DNA of 64,000 bases from Fen-178 sp049516835 (GCA_049516835.1 JBEKSR010000006.1:1-64000); one strand, 5' to 3'; counted from the stretch's first letter, positions 8,003 through 16,321 are shown. Notes: generated by a model from the sequence alone, not told the origin. Made by a program: numbers and translations.

Positions 8003-9201
8003 GCTATCTTTTCCTCCAGGGTCATTTCAGCCTCTAAGGCCCTTTCCTTCACCGCGGCAAAGTAGAGCGCCAGAGGACGATAGATCATGTGCGACGAACT
8101 TCCGAACGGCACCTCTACGAGCAGCATCGGAACCACGATCATGAGGTGAACGGCGTAGGCATAATGAGCGCCTAACCCCAGTCCCACATACCTGAGAATA
8201 TGGACCGCCATTCCGCTCAACGCTGTCAGAAGCAAGACCACCGGCAGTATCAGACCACTCAACCCGGACTGCCCGTAGATCGCTTTGCGTTTCCTGGCCC
8301 GCTCGATCAGAATGTCGAGCGAACCTAAGACCAGAAAAGCAGCCGCCATGTAGCCGAGCCATCTTTGCGGGTTATAAACAGGGTATATTTTGTCGGTCTG
8401 GAACCATCTCAGGAAAAAAAACTTGATTACGAACATGAGGCAACACCCAAACGCGAGAAGCCAGTGCATGACCCATCGCCGCTTCTGGATGGTTGCGGGA
8501 CACTTCAGGATCTGCTTGTGTGTGACCATCTGCAGAAAGATGGTCTTGGCTTCGGCCAGATAGAATTTCAGAGGGATGGCAGCGCTGGGGCCGCGACGCA
8601 TCGTGAGTGAGAACATGCGTGCCGCGTGGGAAACAATGAAAAATGCTGGTATTAAGAAAACGGCCACAGTAAAATATGTGATCCTGTTGAACATGTGCTC
8701 CAACCCCATGGATGTGGAGCGAAAAACGGAAATGTCCAGGCGCTCGATATACAGGTGATAGAGAATGATGAGGGCCAGCATCAAGACTGCTACGGATGAG
8801 AGCGCTGCTATTTCCCACGCCGGTGAACGACAGATTCTTCGAGACACGCCAGTCCAGTCGTACTGCGCCATCAGGTAACGCCGGAGCGTCGCCATCGACT
8901 CTCGGGGTTTTGCCTCTCTCGGACAGGTGTCGGAGCAATCTCCGCAGTCGTGACAGAGCCATGGATCGAGGCTCTGGCGCACGGAGTCCTTCAATCCCAA
9001 CACCACGGATTGCATGGCTTTACGAGGAAACGAAGCTGAACCGGCCGCGAGCTCGCAATCAATTGTGCAACTACCGCAATTGAAGCAACCCCGTGCGTTG
9101 AAAACACCGTATTTGCGGACTTCGGATATCAGCGAGGGCTCGGACTTCTCTAGCGAGAGTGGGAAGGATGGCGGTGCATGGTGGCGATCTGGCGAGAGCA
9201 T
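7999..9201 (-). CDS. HdrC-HdrE-like fusion: two [4Fe-4S] clusters plus membrane cytochrome b-type domain
   Basis: First gene of the hydrogenase operon; 400 residues. The N-terminal half has two ferredoxin motifs, CFNCGSCTIDC and CHDCGDCSDTCP, in the HdrC arrangement. The C-terminal half is a polytopic membrane domain of about five hydrophobic helices with several His residues (for example HMFNRI, HAARM, HWLLAFG, HILRYVG, HLMIVV), resembling the NarI/HdrE/DsrM cytochrome b family that binds haem b and exchanges electrons with menaquinone. The ATG at 9201 is preferred over an upstream one because GAGGGAGG precedes it at good spacing. The gene overlaps the hdrA start by four bases. With no HdrB encoded nearby, this protein probably links HdrA to the membrane quinone pool. 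Haem ligands are inferred, not proven. Confidence 0.85.
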   Translation of the reverse strand: MLSPDRHHAPPSFPLSLEKSEPSLISEVRKYGVFNARGCFNCGSCTIDCELAAGSASFPRKAMQSVVLGLKDSVRQSLDPWLCHDCGDCSDTCPREAKPRESMATLRRYLMAQYDWTGVSRRICRSPAWEIAALSSVAVLMLALIILYHLYIERLDISVFRSTSMGLEHMFNRITYFTVAVFLIPAFFIVSHAARMFSLTMRRGPSAAIPLKFYLAEAKTIFLQMVTHKQILKCPATIQKRRWVMHWLLAFGCCLMFVIKFFFLRWFQTDKIYPVYNPQRWLGYMAAAFLVLGSLDILIERARKRKAIYGQSGLSGLILPVVLLLTALSGMAVHILRYVGLGLGAHYAYAVHLMIVVPMLLVEVPFGSSSHMIYRPLALYFAAVKERALEAEMTLEEKIA

Positions 9202-9271
9202 GTGTTCGACCTCCCTCTCAACGACTCCCTGTTGCCAGATTCCACAGCTCGCGGGAATCAGAGATCCTTTT

Positions 9272-9300
9272 ATCTTAAGACTTGTTGAATTCCACGTCAA
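9272..9300 (-). promoter_or_regulatory. sigma70-type promoter of the hydrogenase/Hdr operon
   Basis: Reading the minus strand, TTGACG (9300-9295) and TAAGAT (9277-9272) are separated by exactly 17 bases. Transcription would start near 9265, giving a leader of roughly 60 nt before the ATG at 9201. No other good match is seen between the operon and the neighbouring gene. Confidence 0.6.
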
Positions 9301-9324
9301 GAAGTGGAAAAATATTTCTCGTAA

Positions 9325-9343
9325 CTGTTGAAAATTTCAACAG
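9325..9343. promoter_or_regulatory. 19-bp perfect palindrome upstream of the hydrogenase promoter
   Basis: CTGTTGAAA, one central base and TTTCAACAG form perfect 9-bp arms. The centre lies about 69 bp upstream of the predicted start site, a position used by class I activators such as CRP/FNR-family proteins. A further TTGTTGAA half-site overlaps the promoter spacer. The core does not match FNR (TTGATnnnnATCAA) or Rex (TTGTGAAnnnnTTCACAA) closely, so the regulator is unknown. Confidence 0.5.
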
Positions 9344-9387
9344 GCAGTCCGGCTACCCTGTGGTGAAGGCCATCCCGCGATATCAGT

Positions 9388-9876
9388 TCAACAATAAGAA
9401 GGCGTAGGGGGCGCCGCAACCCGAAGTCGCGCTTCCACCCACGCGGGGAAGACTTCGGGGTTCTCCAGCCAGACCAGCATCCACTGCGCCATCTCTTCCT
9501 TCCGCGCCTTCGTTTCCGGCGCGGCGCGCGGGCTGCGCGCCTGGAAGCGGGCGCGGTCCTTGGCGCCGATCACCTGGCGGCGGCAATAGCGGGCGCGCTG
9601 GCGGTTGCCGGCCGCCATGGCTTCCGCGTAAACCTGGAGCATCTCGCGGAGCGATTGCTCGAGCTCTTCGAAGGTGTGCTGGCGAATACCGGCGTAAGGC
9701 TGCTCGAAGGGAAGGCCCGTCGCGCGCAGCAACTCGCGCAGGTAGCTCTCGGATACCGGCGCGAACCGCTGGAGCAGATCGTTCCACAGGGCTCCGGTGA
9801 TGGCGGGCGGTTGCTCCGCGGCCAGATACTCGCTCAACTGCCGCTTGACGGATTTACCTCTTGCTCTTATGGGCAC
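9388..9876 (-). CDS. hypothetical protein downstream of mltG
   Basis: This protein of about 162 residues is not assigned to a family. It is Arg/Glu/Ala-rich and helical, with LREMLQVYAEAMAAGNRQRARYCRRQV in the middle and EEMAQWMLVWLENPEVFPAWVEAR near the end. There is no signal peptide or cofactor motif. The exact start is uncertain: GTG at 9876 overlaps the end of mltG by 23 nt with AGGTT upstream, and a TTG lies further in. It continues the ruvX-mltG transcription unit and converges with nothing, ending about 45 bp from the palindrome of the hydrogenase promoter. Confidence 0.6.
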   Translation of the reverse strand: MPIRARGKSVKRQLSEYLAAEQPPAITGALWNDLLQRFAPVSESYLRELLRATGLPFEQPYAGIRQHTFEELEQSLREMLQVYAEAMAAGNRQRARYCRRQVIGAKDRARFQARSPRAAPETKARKEEMAQWMLVWLENPEVFPAWVEARLRVAAPPTPSYC

Positions 9877-10849
9877 GGCGGAACCTGTCAGCCGCGGCTT
9901 CGTGCGCCGCGATGTTGCTGGAGAACTCGTGCGCGCCCGAGCCGCCGGGCCGCAGCACGAAATAGAGAGCGTCGATATGGTCGGGGGCGTCCACCGCGCG
10001 GAGGGAGGCGAGGCTGGGGTTGGCGATGGGCCCCGGCGGCAGGCCGGCATGGCGATAGGTGTTGTAGGGGTTGTTGCTATTCAGGTCGGACCGGTGGATG
10101 ACTCCGCGATAGCGGCCATCCAGGAGCGCGGCGTAGATGGTGGTGGAGTCGCAATCGAGCTTCATCCCGAGGTGCAGGCGGTTCTCGAAGACGGCGGCGA
10201 TTTTAGGGCGCTCCGCGCCCAGTTTGCTTTCCTTCTCCACCAGCGAGGCCAGCGTCACGGCGCTGTGTATGCCGGTGTTGCGGTCGAGGCTGGCCCACTC
10301 CTCGCGGAACTTCGCGGTCATGAGACGGCACAGGCCCTCCGGCGTGGTGTGGCGGCTGAGCTTGTAGGTGTCGGGAAAGAGGTAGCCTTCGAGGCTGGGA
10401 GCAAGAGGGTCCAGATCGCGGATTAGCGCGGGGTTGCGCGCCGCAGCCAGGAACCGGCTGGCTTTGAAAAGGCCGAGATCCTCGACGGCGGCGGCGATCT
10501 CGAACATGTTCCTGCCTTCTGGCACCGCCAGCTCGTAATAGAAAATGTCGCCGCGCGCGATGCGGCCGAGCACTTCCACCGGCGAGGCCGGGTGGTCGAA
10601 GCGGTACTCACCCGCCTGCAACACGCGGCCGCGCTTCACCAGGCGCGCCAGCAGGAAGTCCCAGCGGCCGCGCACCACGCCGGCTCCGGCCAGCATGCCG
10701 GCCATGGTTAAGGTGGAAGCGCCGCGCGGAATATCGACGAAGGTCTCGCCCTGGAATCCCTGGTAGGGGCTGGACAGACGGAAGGTCGGATAGCCCGCGA
10801 GCAGCAGGAGAAGAACGACTGGCCACGCGAGCCTCATAGCGAGCCTCAT
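9854..10849 (-). CDS. mltG: Endolytic murein transglycosylase MltG (YceG-like)
   Basis: A 331-residue single-pass membrane protein: the N-terminal hydrophobic helix (WPVVLLLLLAGY, residues 9-20) anchors it in the inner membrane with the catalytic domain in the periplasm. A LysM-like segment (GASTLTMAGMLAGAGVV) precedes the YceG domain. The catalytic Glu is in ASLVEKES, and the conserved NPYNTYRHAGLPPGPIANPS loop is present. MltG cleaves nascent peptidoglycan strands and sets glycan chain length. The gene overlaps ruvX by ATGA, the usual mltG-ruvX neighbourhood in many bacteria. The first four codons are tandemly repeated (MRLAMRLA), so the start could be either Met. Confidence 0.92.
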   Translation of the reverse strand: MRLAMRLAWPVVLLLLLAGYPTFRLSSPYQGFQGETFVDIPRGASTLTMAGMLAGAGVVRGRWDFLLARLVKRGRVLQAGEYRFDHPASPVEVLGRIARGDIFYYELAVPEGRNMFEIAAAVEDLGLFKASRFLAAARNPALIRDLDPLAPSLEGYLFPDTYKLSRHTTPEGLCRLMTAKFREEWASLDRNTGIHSAVTLASLVEKESKLGAERPKIAAVFENRLHLGMKLDCDSTTIYAALLDGRYRGVIHRSDLNSNNPYNTYRHAGLPPGPIANPSLASLRAVDAPDHIDALYFVLRPGGSGAHEFSSNIAAHEAAADRFRRAHKSKR

Positions 10850-11268
10850 AGCGAATCCAGGTAGCTTTGCAGGAGGATGACGGCGGACAGGCGGTCCACG
10901 GCGGCCGCGCGTTTTTGGATGCTGATGCCGCTCGAGCGAAGCACGCGGTTGGCCTCGACGCTGGTGAGACGCTCGTCCCAGAGCTTCACGGGCAGACCGG
11001 TGCGCTTTTCGAGCGCTTGGGCGAACTCGCGCACCCAGGCGGATTGCCGGCCCTCGTCGCCCCGCATGTTGATGGGGTTGCCCATGAGGATCAGACCGAC
11101 CTGCCGCTCGCGGACGAGCTGCTCGAGGGCCGCGAAGTCCGTGCGCTTGTTGGCGCGCACCAGGTTGGGCAGCCCCTGGGCGGTGATGCCCAGGGGATCG
11201 CTGATAGCCAGTCCGATGCGTCTCTTGCCCAGGTCCAGGGCCAGGATGCGGGATTGCACGGGCGTCAA
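10846..11268 (-). CDS. ruvX: Putative pre-16S rRNA nuclease RuvX/YqgF
   Basis: A 140-residue RNase H-fold protein. Motif I is LALDLGKRRIGLAISDPLG (residues 9-27), with the catalytic Asp. The middle motif is ILMGNPINMRGDEG, and WDERLTSVEA plus the C-terminal AAVDRLSAVILLQSYL supply the remaining acidic residues. YqgF/RuvX acts in 16S rRNA 5' maturation. The predicted start is TTG, with a GTG three codons further in as an alternative. Its 3' end overlaps mltG by four bases. It is divergent from the permease gene starting at 11325. Confidence 0.93.
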   Translation of the reverse strand: MTPVQSRILALDLGKRRIGLAISDPLGITAQGLPNLVRANKRTDFAALEQLVRERQVGLILMGNPINMRGDEGRQSAWVREFAQALEKRTGLPVKLWDERLTSVEANRVLRSSGISIQKRAAAVDRLSAVILLQSYLDSL

Positions 11269-11324
11269 ATCAATTTCATTATAGACGGCGGCGTGCTACA
11301 TTCGAGACAAGGCCGTCTTGCGCC

Positions 11325-12500
11325 GTGGCGCTGATCACCAAATCTCTCAACAGCACAACCGAGGCCGCACAGGAAGCGCGGCGCCTGGCTCAGCCGATTG
11401 TCGCGATGGGCGTGATTATTGCGATTTTGTACTTTGGGCGCATGTTCTTCATCACCTCCATCATCGCCGTGACCATCGCGTTTATTTTGGAGCCGTTCGT
11501 CGGGCTGTTGACGCGGATCCATCTTCCCCGGAGCCTGGCCAGCTTCGTGGTATGCAGCGTGGCGCTGCTGTTTCTTTACGTGTGCGGGCTGGGCGTCTAC
11601 TCGCAGCTCTCCGGCCTGTACGGAGACCTGCCCAGGTATGGCCAGCGCATCGGCGATATCGTCGACGGCGTTCAACAGAAGATTTCCAACCTGGAAGAGC
11701 AGACCTACCGCATGCTGGTTCCCGCCCGGCAACGCCAGCAGGAGGAGGAGGAGCGGCTGCGCGCGCAGCAGCCGAAGGGAAAGGGCGCGAAGAAAGGGGC
11801 CGCGCCCGCTCTGCCCACCGGACCCGGCGCCATCCAGGAGGTGCGGATTCACGAGGAGCGCACGGCCATTGGCGACTACATCCAAGCGCACCTGAGCTCG
11901 TTCTACCAGATCCTGCTGATGTCTTCCTTCATTCCGTTCCTGGTGTACTTCATGCTGAGCTGGCGCGACCACATCAACCGCAGCTTCCTGCAATTGTTCC
12001 ACGGCGAAGACCGGCTGATTGCCGCGCGCAGCATGCAGGGGATCGCGGATATCGTGCGCGCGTTCGTGGTGGGGAACTTTTTGCTGGGACTGCTGCTGGC
12101 CAGTCTGAGCTCGGTTGTTTTCTGGGCGATGCGCCTGCCGTACCCCCTGCTGGTGGGGCCGTTGAGCGGTTTCATGAGCCTGGTGCCGTACGTGGGTCTG
12201 CCGCTGGCCGTGATTCCGCCGTTGTTCGCGGCGCTGGGCATCAACACCGTGCCCATGTACGTCGCGGTGGTGGTGGTGGTGGCGATGTTGCACCTGATCG
12301 CGCTGAACCTGTTGTATCCCAAGATTGTGGGCGCGCGCGTGCATCTGAACCCGCTGGTGGTCACGTTTTCCCTCATGCTCTTCGGCTTTCTGTGGGATGC
12401 GCCCGGCTTGCTGCTGGCCATTCCGCTGACGGCGGCGCTCAAGGCGGTCTGCGACAACGTCAAAGGCCTGCGGCCCTTCGGAAAGTTCCTGGGCGACTGA
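11325..12500 (+). CDS. AI-2E family transporter (PerM/YdiK-type permease)
   Basis: A 391-residue integral membrane protein with the AI-2E transporter layout: hydrophobic helices at about 25-45 and 65-90, a charged cytoplasmic insert (QQEEEERLRAQQPKGKGAKKG), then a C-terminal bundle. The family signature PLLVGPLSGFMSLVPYVGLPLAVIPPLFAALG is clear. The last segment, VGARVHLNPLVVTFSLMLFGFLWDAPGLLLAIPLTAALKAVCD, is also characteristic. Substrate is not predictable: members include Na+/H+ antiporters and exporters, and the autoinducer role is only established for a few. The start is GTG, 56 nt from the divergent ruvX. Confidence 0.88.
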   Translation: MALITKSLNSTTEAAQEARRLAQPIVAMGVIIAILYFGRMFFITSIIAVTIAFILEPFVGLLTRIHLPRSLASFVVCSVALLFLYVCGLGVYSQLSGLYGDLPRYGQRIGDIVDGVQQKISNLEEQTYRMLVPARQRQQEEEERLRAQQPKGKGAKKGAAPALPTGPGAIQEVRIHEERTAIGDYIQAHLSSFYQILLMSSFIPFLVYFMLSWRDHINRSFLQLFHGEDRLIAARSMQGIADIVRAFVVGNFLLGLLLASLSSVVFWAMRLPYPLLVGPLSGFMSLVPYVGLPLAVIPPLFAALGINTVPMYVAVVVVVAMLHLIALNLLYPKIVGARVHLNPLVVTFSLMLFGFLWDAPGLLLAIPLTAALKAVCDNVKGLRPFGKFLGD

Positions 12501-12667
12501 TTTCAACTCTCGGAACCCAGAGGTAGCGTGCTAGGTCTTTGTGGATGAATGTGTGAGCGCGTCCGCGCTGGTCGGGGCTTTTTGTTCCAGGGCCCCATGA
12601 TCATCAACATCTCATTAGCAGTAAAACTAAATTTAGCCAGCATAATAACTTCAGTGCCGGTCTTTCC

Positions 12668-12696
12668 TTGACAAAGGGCATTCAATATTATAAATT
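12668..12696 (+). promoter_or_regulatory. consensus-like sigma70 promoter of the AAA ATPase gene
   Basis: TTGACA (12668-12673), a 17-bp spacer and TAAATT (12691-12696) precede the ATPase ATG at 12732. The whole stretch 12600-12730 is AT-rich against a GC-rich background. Around it lie a perfect CTAAATTTAG palindrome (12627-12636) and two TAAATTTAT direct repeats (12691 and 12709) that could be operator sites. Confidence 0.6.
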
Positions 12697-12731
12697 TATA
12701 GCATAGACTAAATTTATGAGGCACCTGTAGA

Positions 12732-13967
12732 ATGAGCGTTCGAAAGAAGTTCAAAAACCCATTTCGTCCTGGAGCCGGTCACATGCCTCCTTATTTGGCC
12801 GGGCGGGAGCATGAAACGAAGGAATTTCAACAACTGCTTGAACAGGACACAATCCTGGACAATCTGGTTCTCACTGGGCTGCGTGGGCTTGGCAAGACCG
12901 TTCTTCTGGAGACGTTCAAGCCGATGGCAATTCAGGATGGGTGGTTCTGGGCTGGCACTGATCTGTCGGAATCTACCAGCATCAGCGAAGAGAATATGGC
13001 GCTGCGGCTTCTCACCGACCTTTCTGTGGTGACAAGCTCAATCGTCATTGCTATGGCTACTCCGAAAAAGGCTGGGTTTACGGAAGCAAAGGCAAAACCG
13101 ATCACCATGGATTACGCGTCTCTCAAGACTCTCTATAACGCTACCCCGGGTCTCGTATCCGATAAACTCAAGCATGTTCTTGAAAGCGTGTGGTCCCATG
13201 TGGACGGGCTCGGCAGAAAAGGTATCATCTTCGCCTATGATGAGGCGCAGAATCTCGCCGATCATGCAACGAAAGATCAATTCCCGTTGTCGCTCCTGTT
13301 AGACGTTTTTCAGTCTCTTCAGCGAAAGGGGTTTAGATACATGCTGGCCCTCACCGGACTGCCTACGCTGTTTCCGAAGCTCGTGGAAGCACGTACCTTT
13401 GCCGAACGCATGTTTCACGTCGTTTTTCTGAGTCCTCTGACCGAAAAGGAGACTACAGAAGCGATCCGAAAACCGACCCAAAAGGAAAGCTGTCCGGAGT
13501 TTTCAGAGAGATCCATTAAGACCATCTGGACAATCACGAAGGGCTACCCGTACTTCGTGCAATACGTATGCCGTGAGGTGTTTGACGTTTGGGTGCAGGC
13601 TACGGATACCGATCAGGAAAGACTGCCAATCGTCCCGGTAAAGGAGATTATGAGGAAGCTGGACTCGGACTTTTTCGCTGGGCGTTGGGCTAAGTCTACA
13701 GACCGGCAGCGGGATTTGCTGCGTATAATCGCAAGCCTCCCGGATTGCGACTCGGAGTTCACCGTACAGGGAGTAGTCGAGGCTGCGATGAACCGCGCTT
13801 TGGAAAGATCATTCAGCAGTAGCCACGTGAATCAGATGCTAGCTTCACTTTCTGACGCCGGATTGATCTACAAGAACCGCCATGGTCGATACTCGTTTGC
13901 CGTTCCCCTTTTAGGGGATTTCATCCGACGCCAGCAGCAAGAAGCTCATGGGAGTTCCGCAGAGTGA
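12732..13967 (+). CDS. AAA/STAND-like ATPase with C-terminal winged helix
   Basis: A 411-residue P-loop ATPase of the Orc1/Cdc6-like archaeal ATPase type. Walker A is GLRGLGKT (about residues 49-56), Walker B IIFAYDEAQN (about 165-174), and sensor-1-like ALTGLPTLF follows. The C-terminal third (from about 300) looks like a winged-helix domain, ending QMLASLSDAGLIYKNRHGRYSFAVPLLGDFIRR. Such proteins occur in defence and mobile-element contexts, with no single known role. Codon use and base composition are less GC-biased than the neighbours, and the gene has its own AT-rich promoter region, which suggests acquisition by transfer. No partner gene lies directly beside it. Confidence 0.78.
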   Translation: MSVRKKFKNPFRPGAGHMPPYLAGREHETKEFQQLLEQDTILDNLVLTGLRGLGKTVLLETFKPMAIQDGWFWAGTDLSESTSISEENMALRLLTDLSVVTSSIVIAMATPKKAGFTEAKAKPITMDYASLKTLYNATPGLVSDKLKHVLESVWSHVDGLGRKGIIFAYDEAQNLADHATKDQFPLSLLLDVFQSLQRKGFRYMLALTGLPTLFPKLVEARTFAERMFHVVFLSPLTEKETTEAIRKPTQKESCPEFSERSIKTIWTITKGYPYFVQYVCREVFDVWVQATDTDQERLPIVPVKEIMRKLDSDFFAGRWAKSTDRQRDLLRIIASLPDCDSEFTVQGVVEAAMNRALERSFSSSHVNQMLASLSDAGLIYKNRHGRYSFAVPLLGDFIRRQQQEAHGSSAE

Positions 13968-14079
13968 TCCATTGGCGGCCAGCTTTTCCGAGGACCACCG
14001 CCAGATCAGGCAGACAGATTTGACGCACTACACCCGGCCCCCGCAAGTCCGCTACCTGCTAGACTCGAATTCTCGGCAC

Positions 14080-15075
14080 ATGGCGGCAATTCCGGAATCG
14101 GCAAGACTCTTCATGGCGGGGACCGTCGAGCGGGCCCGCAAACTGAAAAAGACCATCGTATTTCCGGAGGGAGGCGACGCGCGCGTGCTCCAAGCCGCGG
14201 CGCGGCTGGCGCGCGAGGGCGTGGTGCGGCCGGTGCTGATCGGCCCCCAGCCCGCGAACGCGCCGGAGGGCGTGGCCTTCGCCGACCCGCCGGATTCCCC
14301 GCTGCTCGCGAAGTACGCCGCGCTGTACTACGAGCGCCGGCGGGCCAAAGGCGTCACCCAAGTCGAGGCGGCCGAAATCGCCGGGAAACCGCTCTACTTC
14401 GCCGCCCTGATGGTGGCGGCGGGCGACGCCGATGGCAGCGTGGGCGGCGCGGCCAACAGCACCGCGGAAACGGTGCGCGCGGCGCTCCACTGCGTCGGGC
14501 CGCATCCGCGCGCGAGGCTGGTATCGGGCGTCTTCATCATGGCGCTCCAGGACCGCTCGCAGGGACACAACGGGCTGATGGCGTTCGCGGATTGCGCGGT
14601 GGTGATCGATCCCACGTCGATCGAGCTTGCGGACATCGCCATCGCCACGGCCGAGAGCACGCGCGTCCTGCTCCATACCGAGCCGGTGGTGGCCCTGCTC
14701 AGCTTCTCGACCAAAGGCAGCGCCAAGCACCCGCAGGTGGACACGGTGGTGGAAGCGCTGGAAATGTTGCGGGCGCGCGAGCCGGATCTGAAGGTGGACG
14801 GCGAACTGCAGGCCGACGCCGCCGTGTCGGAGCTGGTGGGCCAATCGAAAGCGCCGGGATCGAAGGCGGCGGGACGCGCCAACACGCTCATATTTCCGAA
14901 CCTGGCCGCGGCCAACATCGGGTACAAGCTGCTGGAGCGGCTGGGCGGCGCCGCGGCCATCGGGCCGTTCCTCCAGGGACTGGCGAAGCCCGCCAACGAC
15001 CTTTCACGAGGCTGCTCGGCGGAAGACATTTTCAACGTGGCGGTGGTGACGGCGTTGCAGTCGGAGACGGCGTAA
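14080..15075 (+). CDS. pta: Phosphate acetyltransferase (Pta/PTA_PTB family)
   Basis: A 331-residue single-domain phosphotransacetylase that interconverts acetyl-CoA and acetyl phosphate. Family landmarks are KKTIVFPEGGDARVLQAAARL near the N-terminus, GSVGGAANSTAETVRAAL, SGVFIMALQD, FADCAVVIDP, LLSFSTKGSAKHPQVD, DGELQADAA and the end motif NTLIFPNLAAANIGYKLLERLGGAAAIGPFLQGL. The ATG at 14080 is chosen because the frame upstream has no family similarity and overlaps the preceding ATPase. It lacks the N-terminal BioD-like domain of long Pta enzymes. It is followed after four bases by a deacetylase-like gene, so an acetate-handling unit is plausible. Confidence 0.92.
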   Translation: MAAIPESARLFMAGTVERARKLKKTIVFPEGGDARVLQAAARLAREGVVRPVLIGPQPANAPEGVAFADPPDSPLLAKYAALYYERRRAKGVTQVEAAEIAGKPLYFAALMVAAGDADGSVGGAANSTAETVRAALHCVGPHPRARLVSGVFIMALQDRSQGHNGLMAFADCAVVIDPTSIELADIAIATAESTRVLLHTEPVVALLSFSTKGSAKHPQVDTVVEALEMLRAREPDLKVDGELQADAAVSELVGQSKAPGSKAAGRANTLIFPNLAAANIGYKLLERLGGAAAIGPFLQGLAKPANDLSRGCSAEDIFNVAVVTALQSETA

Positions 15076-15079
15076 TGCC

Positions 15080-16033
15080 ATGCTGCCGTTCCGGCTGGTG
15101 TTTCACGAACAGTACGACTTACATCTCGGAAACCACGTCTTTCCCTCGAAAAAATACGCGTGGCTGTACGACCGGCTGATTCGCACACGGTTCGCCACTG
15201 CCGAGGATTTCGCGGCGCCGGAGCCGGCGGCGGACGAGGATATCCTGCTGGTGCACGATCCAGAGTGGGTTGCGAAACTGAGAAGCGGCACACTCACCTA
15301 CCAGGATATTCTGCGCCTGGAAATCCCTTATTCCCGGCAGATGGTGGAGGCCTTCTGGCTGGCGGCGGGCGGCACCATGCTGGCGGCGCGCCTGGCTCTC
15401 GAATGGGGCGTGGGGTTCAACATAGGCGGCGGATTCCATCATGCGTTTCCGGACCACGGCGAGGGGTTCTGCGCCATCAACGATATGGCGGTGGCTATCC
15501 GGCGGTTGCAGCGCGACGGCGCCATCCGGCGCGCCATGGTGGTGGATTGCGATGTCCACCACGGCAACGGCACCGCGGCGATTTTCGCCGGCGACCATTC
15601 GGTGTTCACGCTCTCGATTCACCAGTTCAAGAATTATCCCAGCGAGAAGCCTCCCTCGAGCCTGGACATTCATTTGCCGGACGGGGTTGGCGATGCGGAG
15701 TATCTTCACCGGCTGGGGGACGGCTACCGCGCGGCGCTGGCGATGTTCCAGCCGGAGTTGGTGATGTACGTGGCGGGCGCGGATCCATTCTATGCGGACC
15801 AGTTGGGCGGGTTGTCGCTCACATTTGAGGGGCTGAAGGAGCGGGACCGGCTGGTGATCTGGACGGCGCTCGCTCGCGGGATTCCGGTAGCCATCGTGCT
15901 GGCGGGCGGGTACGCGGAGAGCGTGGAAGACACCATCACGATTCACGCCAATACCGCGGCGGTGGCCAAGGAAGTGGTGGAGAAGGCGTGGACGGGGGCC
16001 GGGGGCCAGGGGCTGGGGGCCGGGGACCCGTGA
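15080..16033 (+). CDS. Histone deacetylase-family (AcuC-like) zinc hydrolase
   Basis: A 317-residue arginase/deacetylase-fold enzyme. Zinc and catalytic motifs are present: GGGFHHAFPDHGEGFCAINDMAVA (tandem His, about residues 115-138), VDCDVHHGNGTAA (zinc Asp and His) and YVAGADPF (second zinc Asp); the catalytic-Tyr region is LAGGYAES. Bacterial members deacetylate acetyl-lysine proteins, polyamines or acetoin-pathway proteins. Position four bases after pta suggests a link to acetyl metabolism or protein acetylation by acetyl phosphate (inference). The last 13 residues (GAGGQGLGAGDP) are encoded by a G-rich simple repeat and are probably not part of the fold. Confidence 0.87.
   Translation: MLPFRLVFHEQYDLHLGNHVFPSKKYAWLYDRLIRTRFATAEDFAAPEPAADEDILLVHDPEWVAKLRSGTLTYQDILRLEIPYSRQMVEAFWLAAGGTMLAARLALEWGVGFNIGGGFHHAFPDHGEGFCAINDMAVAIRRLQRDGAIRRAMVVDCDVHHGNGTAAIFAGDHSVFTLSIHQFKNYPSEKPPSSLDIHLPDGVGDAEYLHRLGDGYRAALAMFQPELVMYVAGADPFYADQLGGLSLTFEGLKERDRLVIWTALARGIPVAIVLAGGYAESVEDTITIHANTAAVAKEVVEKAWTGAGGQGLGAGDP
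15995..16031 (+). repeat. G-rich simple repeat (GGGGGCC-AGG units) at the end of the deacetylase gene
   Basis: Units of GGGGGCCGGGGGCCAGGGG repeat imperfectly here and form the 3' end of the coding frame. The same unit appears inside the DsbD-TlpA linker (48826-48862) and in the gap before the tannase gene (33758-33775), so it is a dispersed low-complexity element. Confidence 0.6.
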
Positions 16034-16060
16034 CAGCTCGCATGAGACTACAATGGTTAC

Positions 16061-16318
16061 ATGGTTAAGACGTTACGCGAGAGTAAGGCCAAGCTGTCGG
16101 AACTCGTGGAGAGGGCCAGTCGCGGGGAAGATGTCCTGATCACCGTGCGCGGCAGGGTGAGAGCGCGCCTCACCAGCGTGGAGGCCTCCCCCGCTGGCTT
16201 CGATGGCCGCGCGTGGGTGCGCGGGTTGCGCACGCACCAAGAGTCCATCGCCGTCCGAAAAAAGCCGAGACTCACCATCGAGCGAATTCTGGAGGAGCAG
16301 CGCGAGGACCGGGTCTGA
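16061..16318 (+). CDS. Type II antitoxin, Phd/YefM family
   Basis: An 85-residue antitoxin. The N-terminus MVKTLRESKAKLSELVERASRGEDVLITVRGRVRARL is the DNA-binding Phd/YefM fold; the basic C-terminal tail (KKPRLTIERILEEQREDRV) would wrap the toxin. It lies three bases before a PIN-domain gene, so the pair is a VapBC-like module with a Phd-type antitoxin, normally autoregulated. The start ATG sits 24 bp after the previous gene's stop. Confidence 0.88.
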   Translation: MVKTLRESKAKLSELVERASRGEDVLITVRGRVRARLTSVEASPAGFDGRAWVRGLRTHQESIAVRKKPRLTIERILEEQREDRV

Positions 16319-16321
16319 GCT

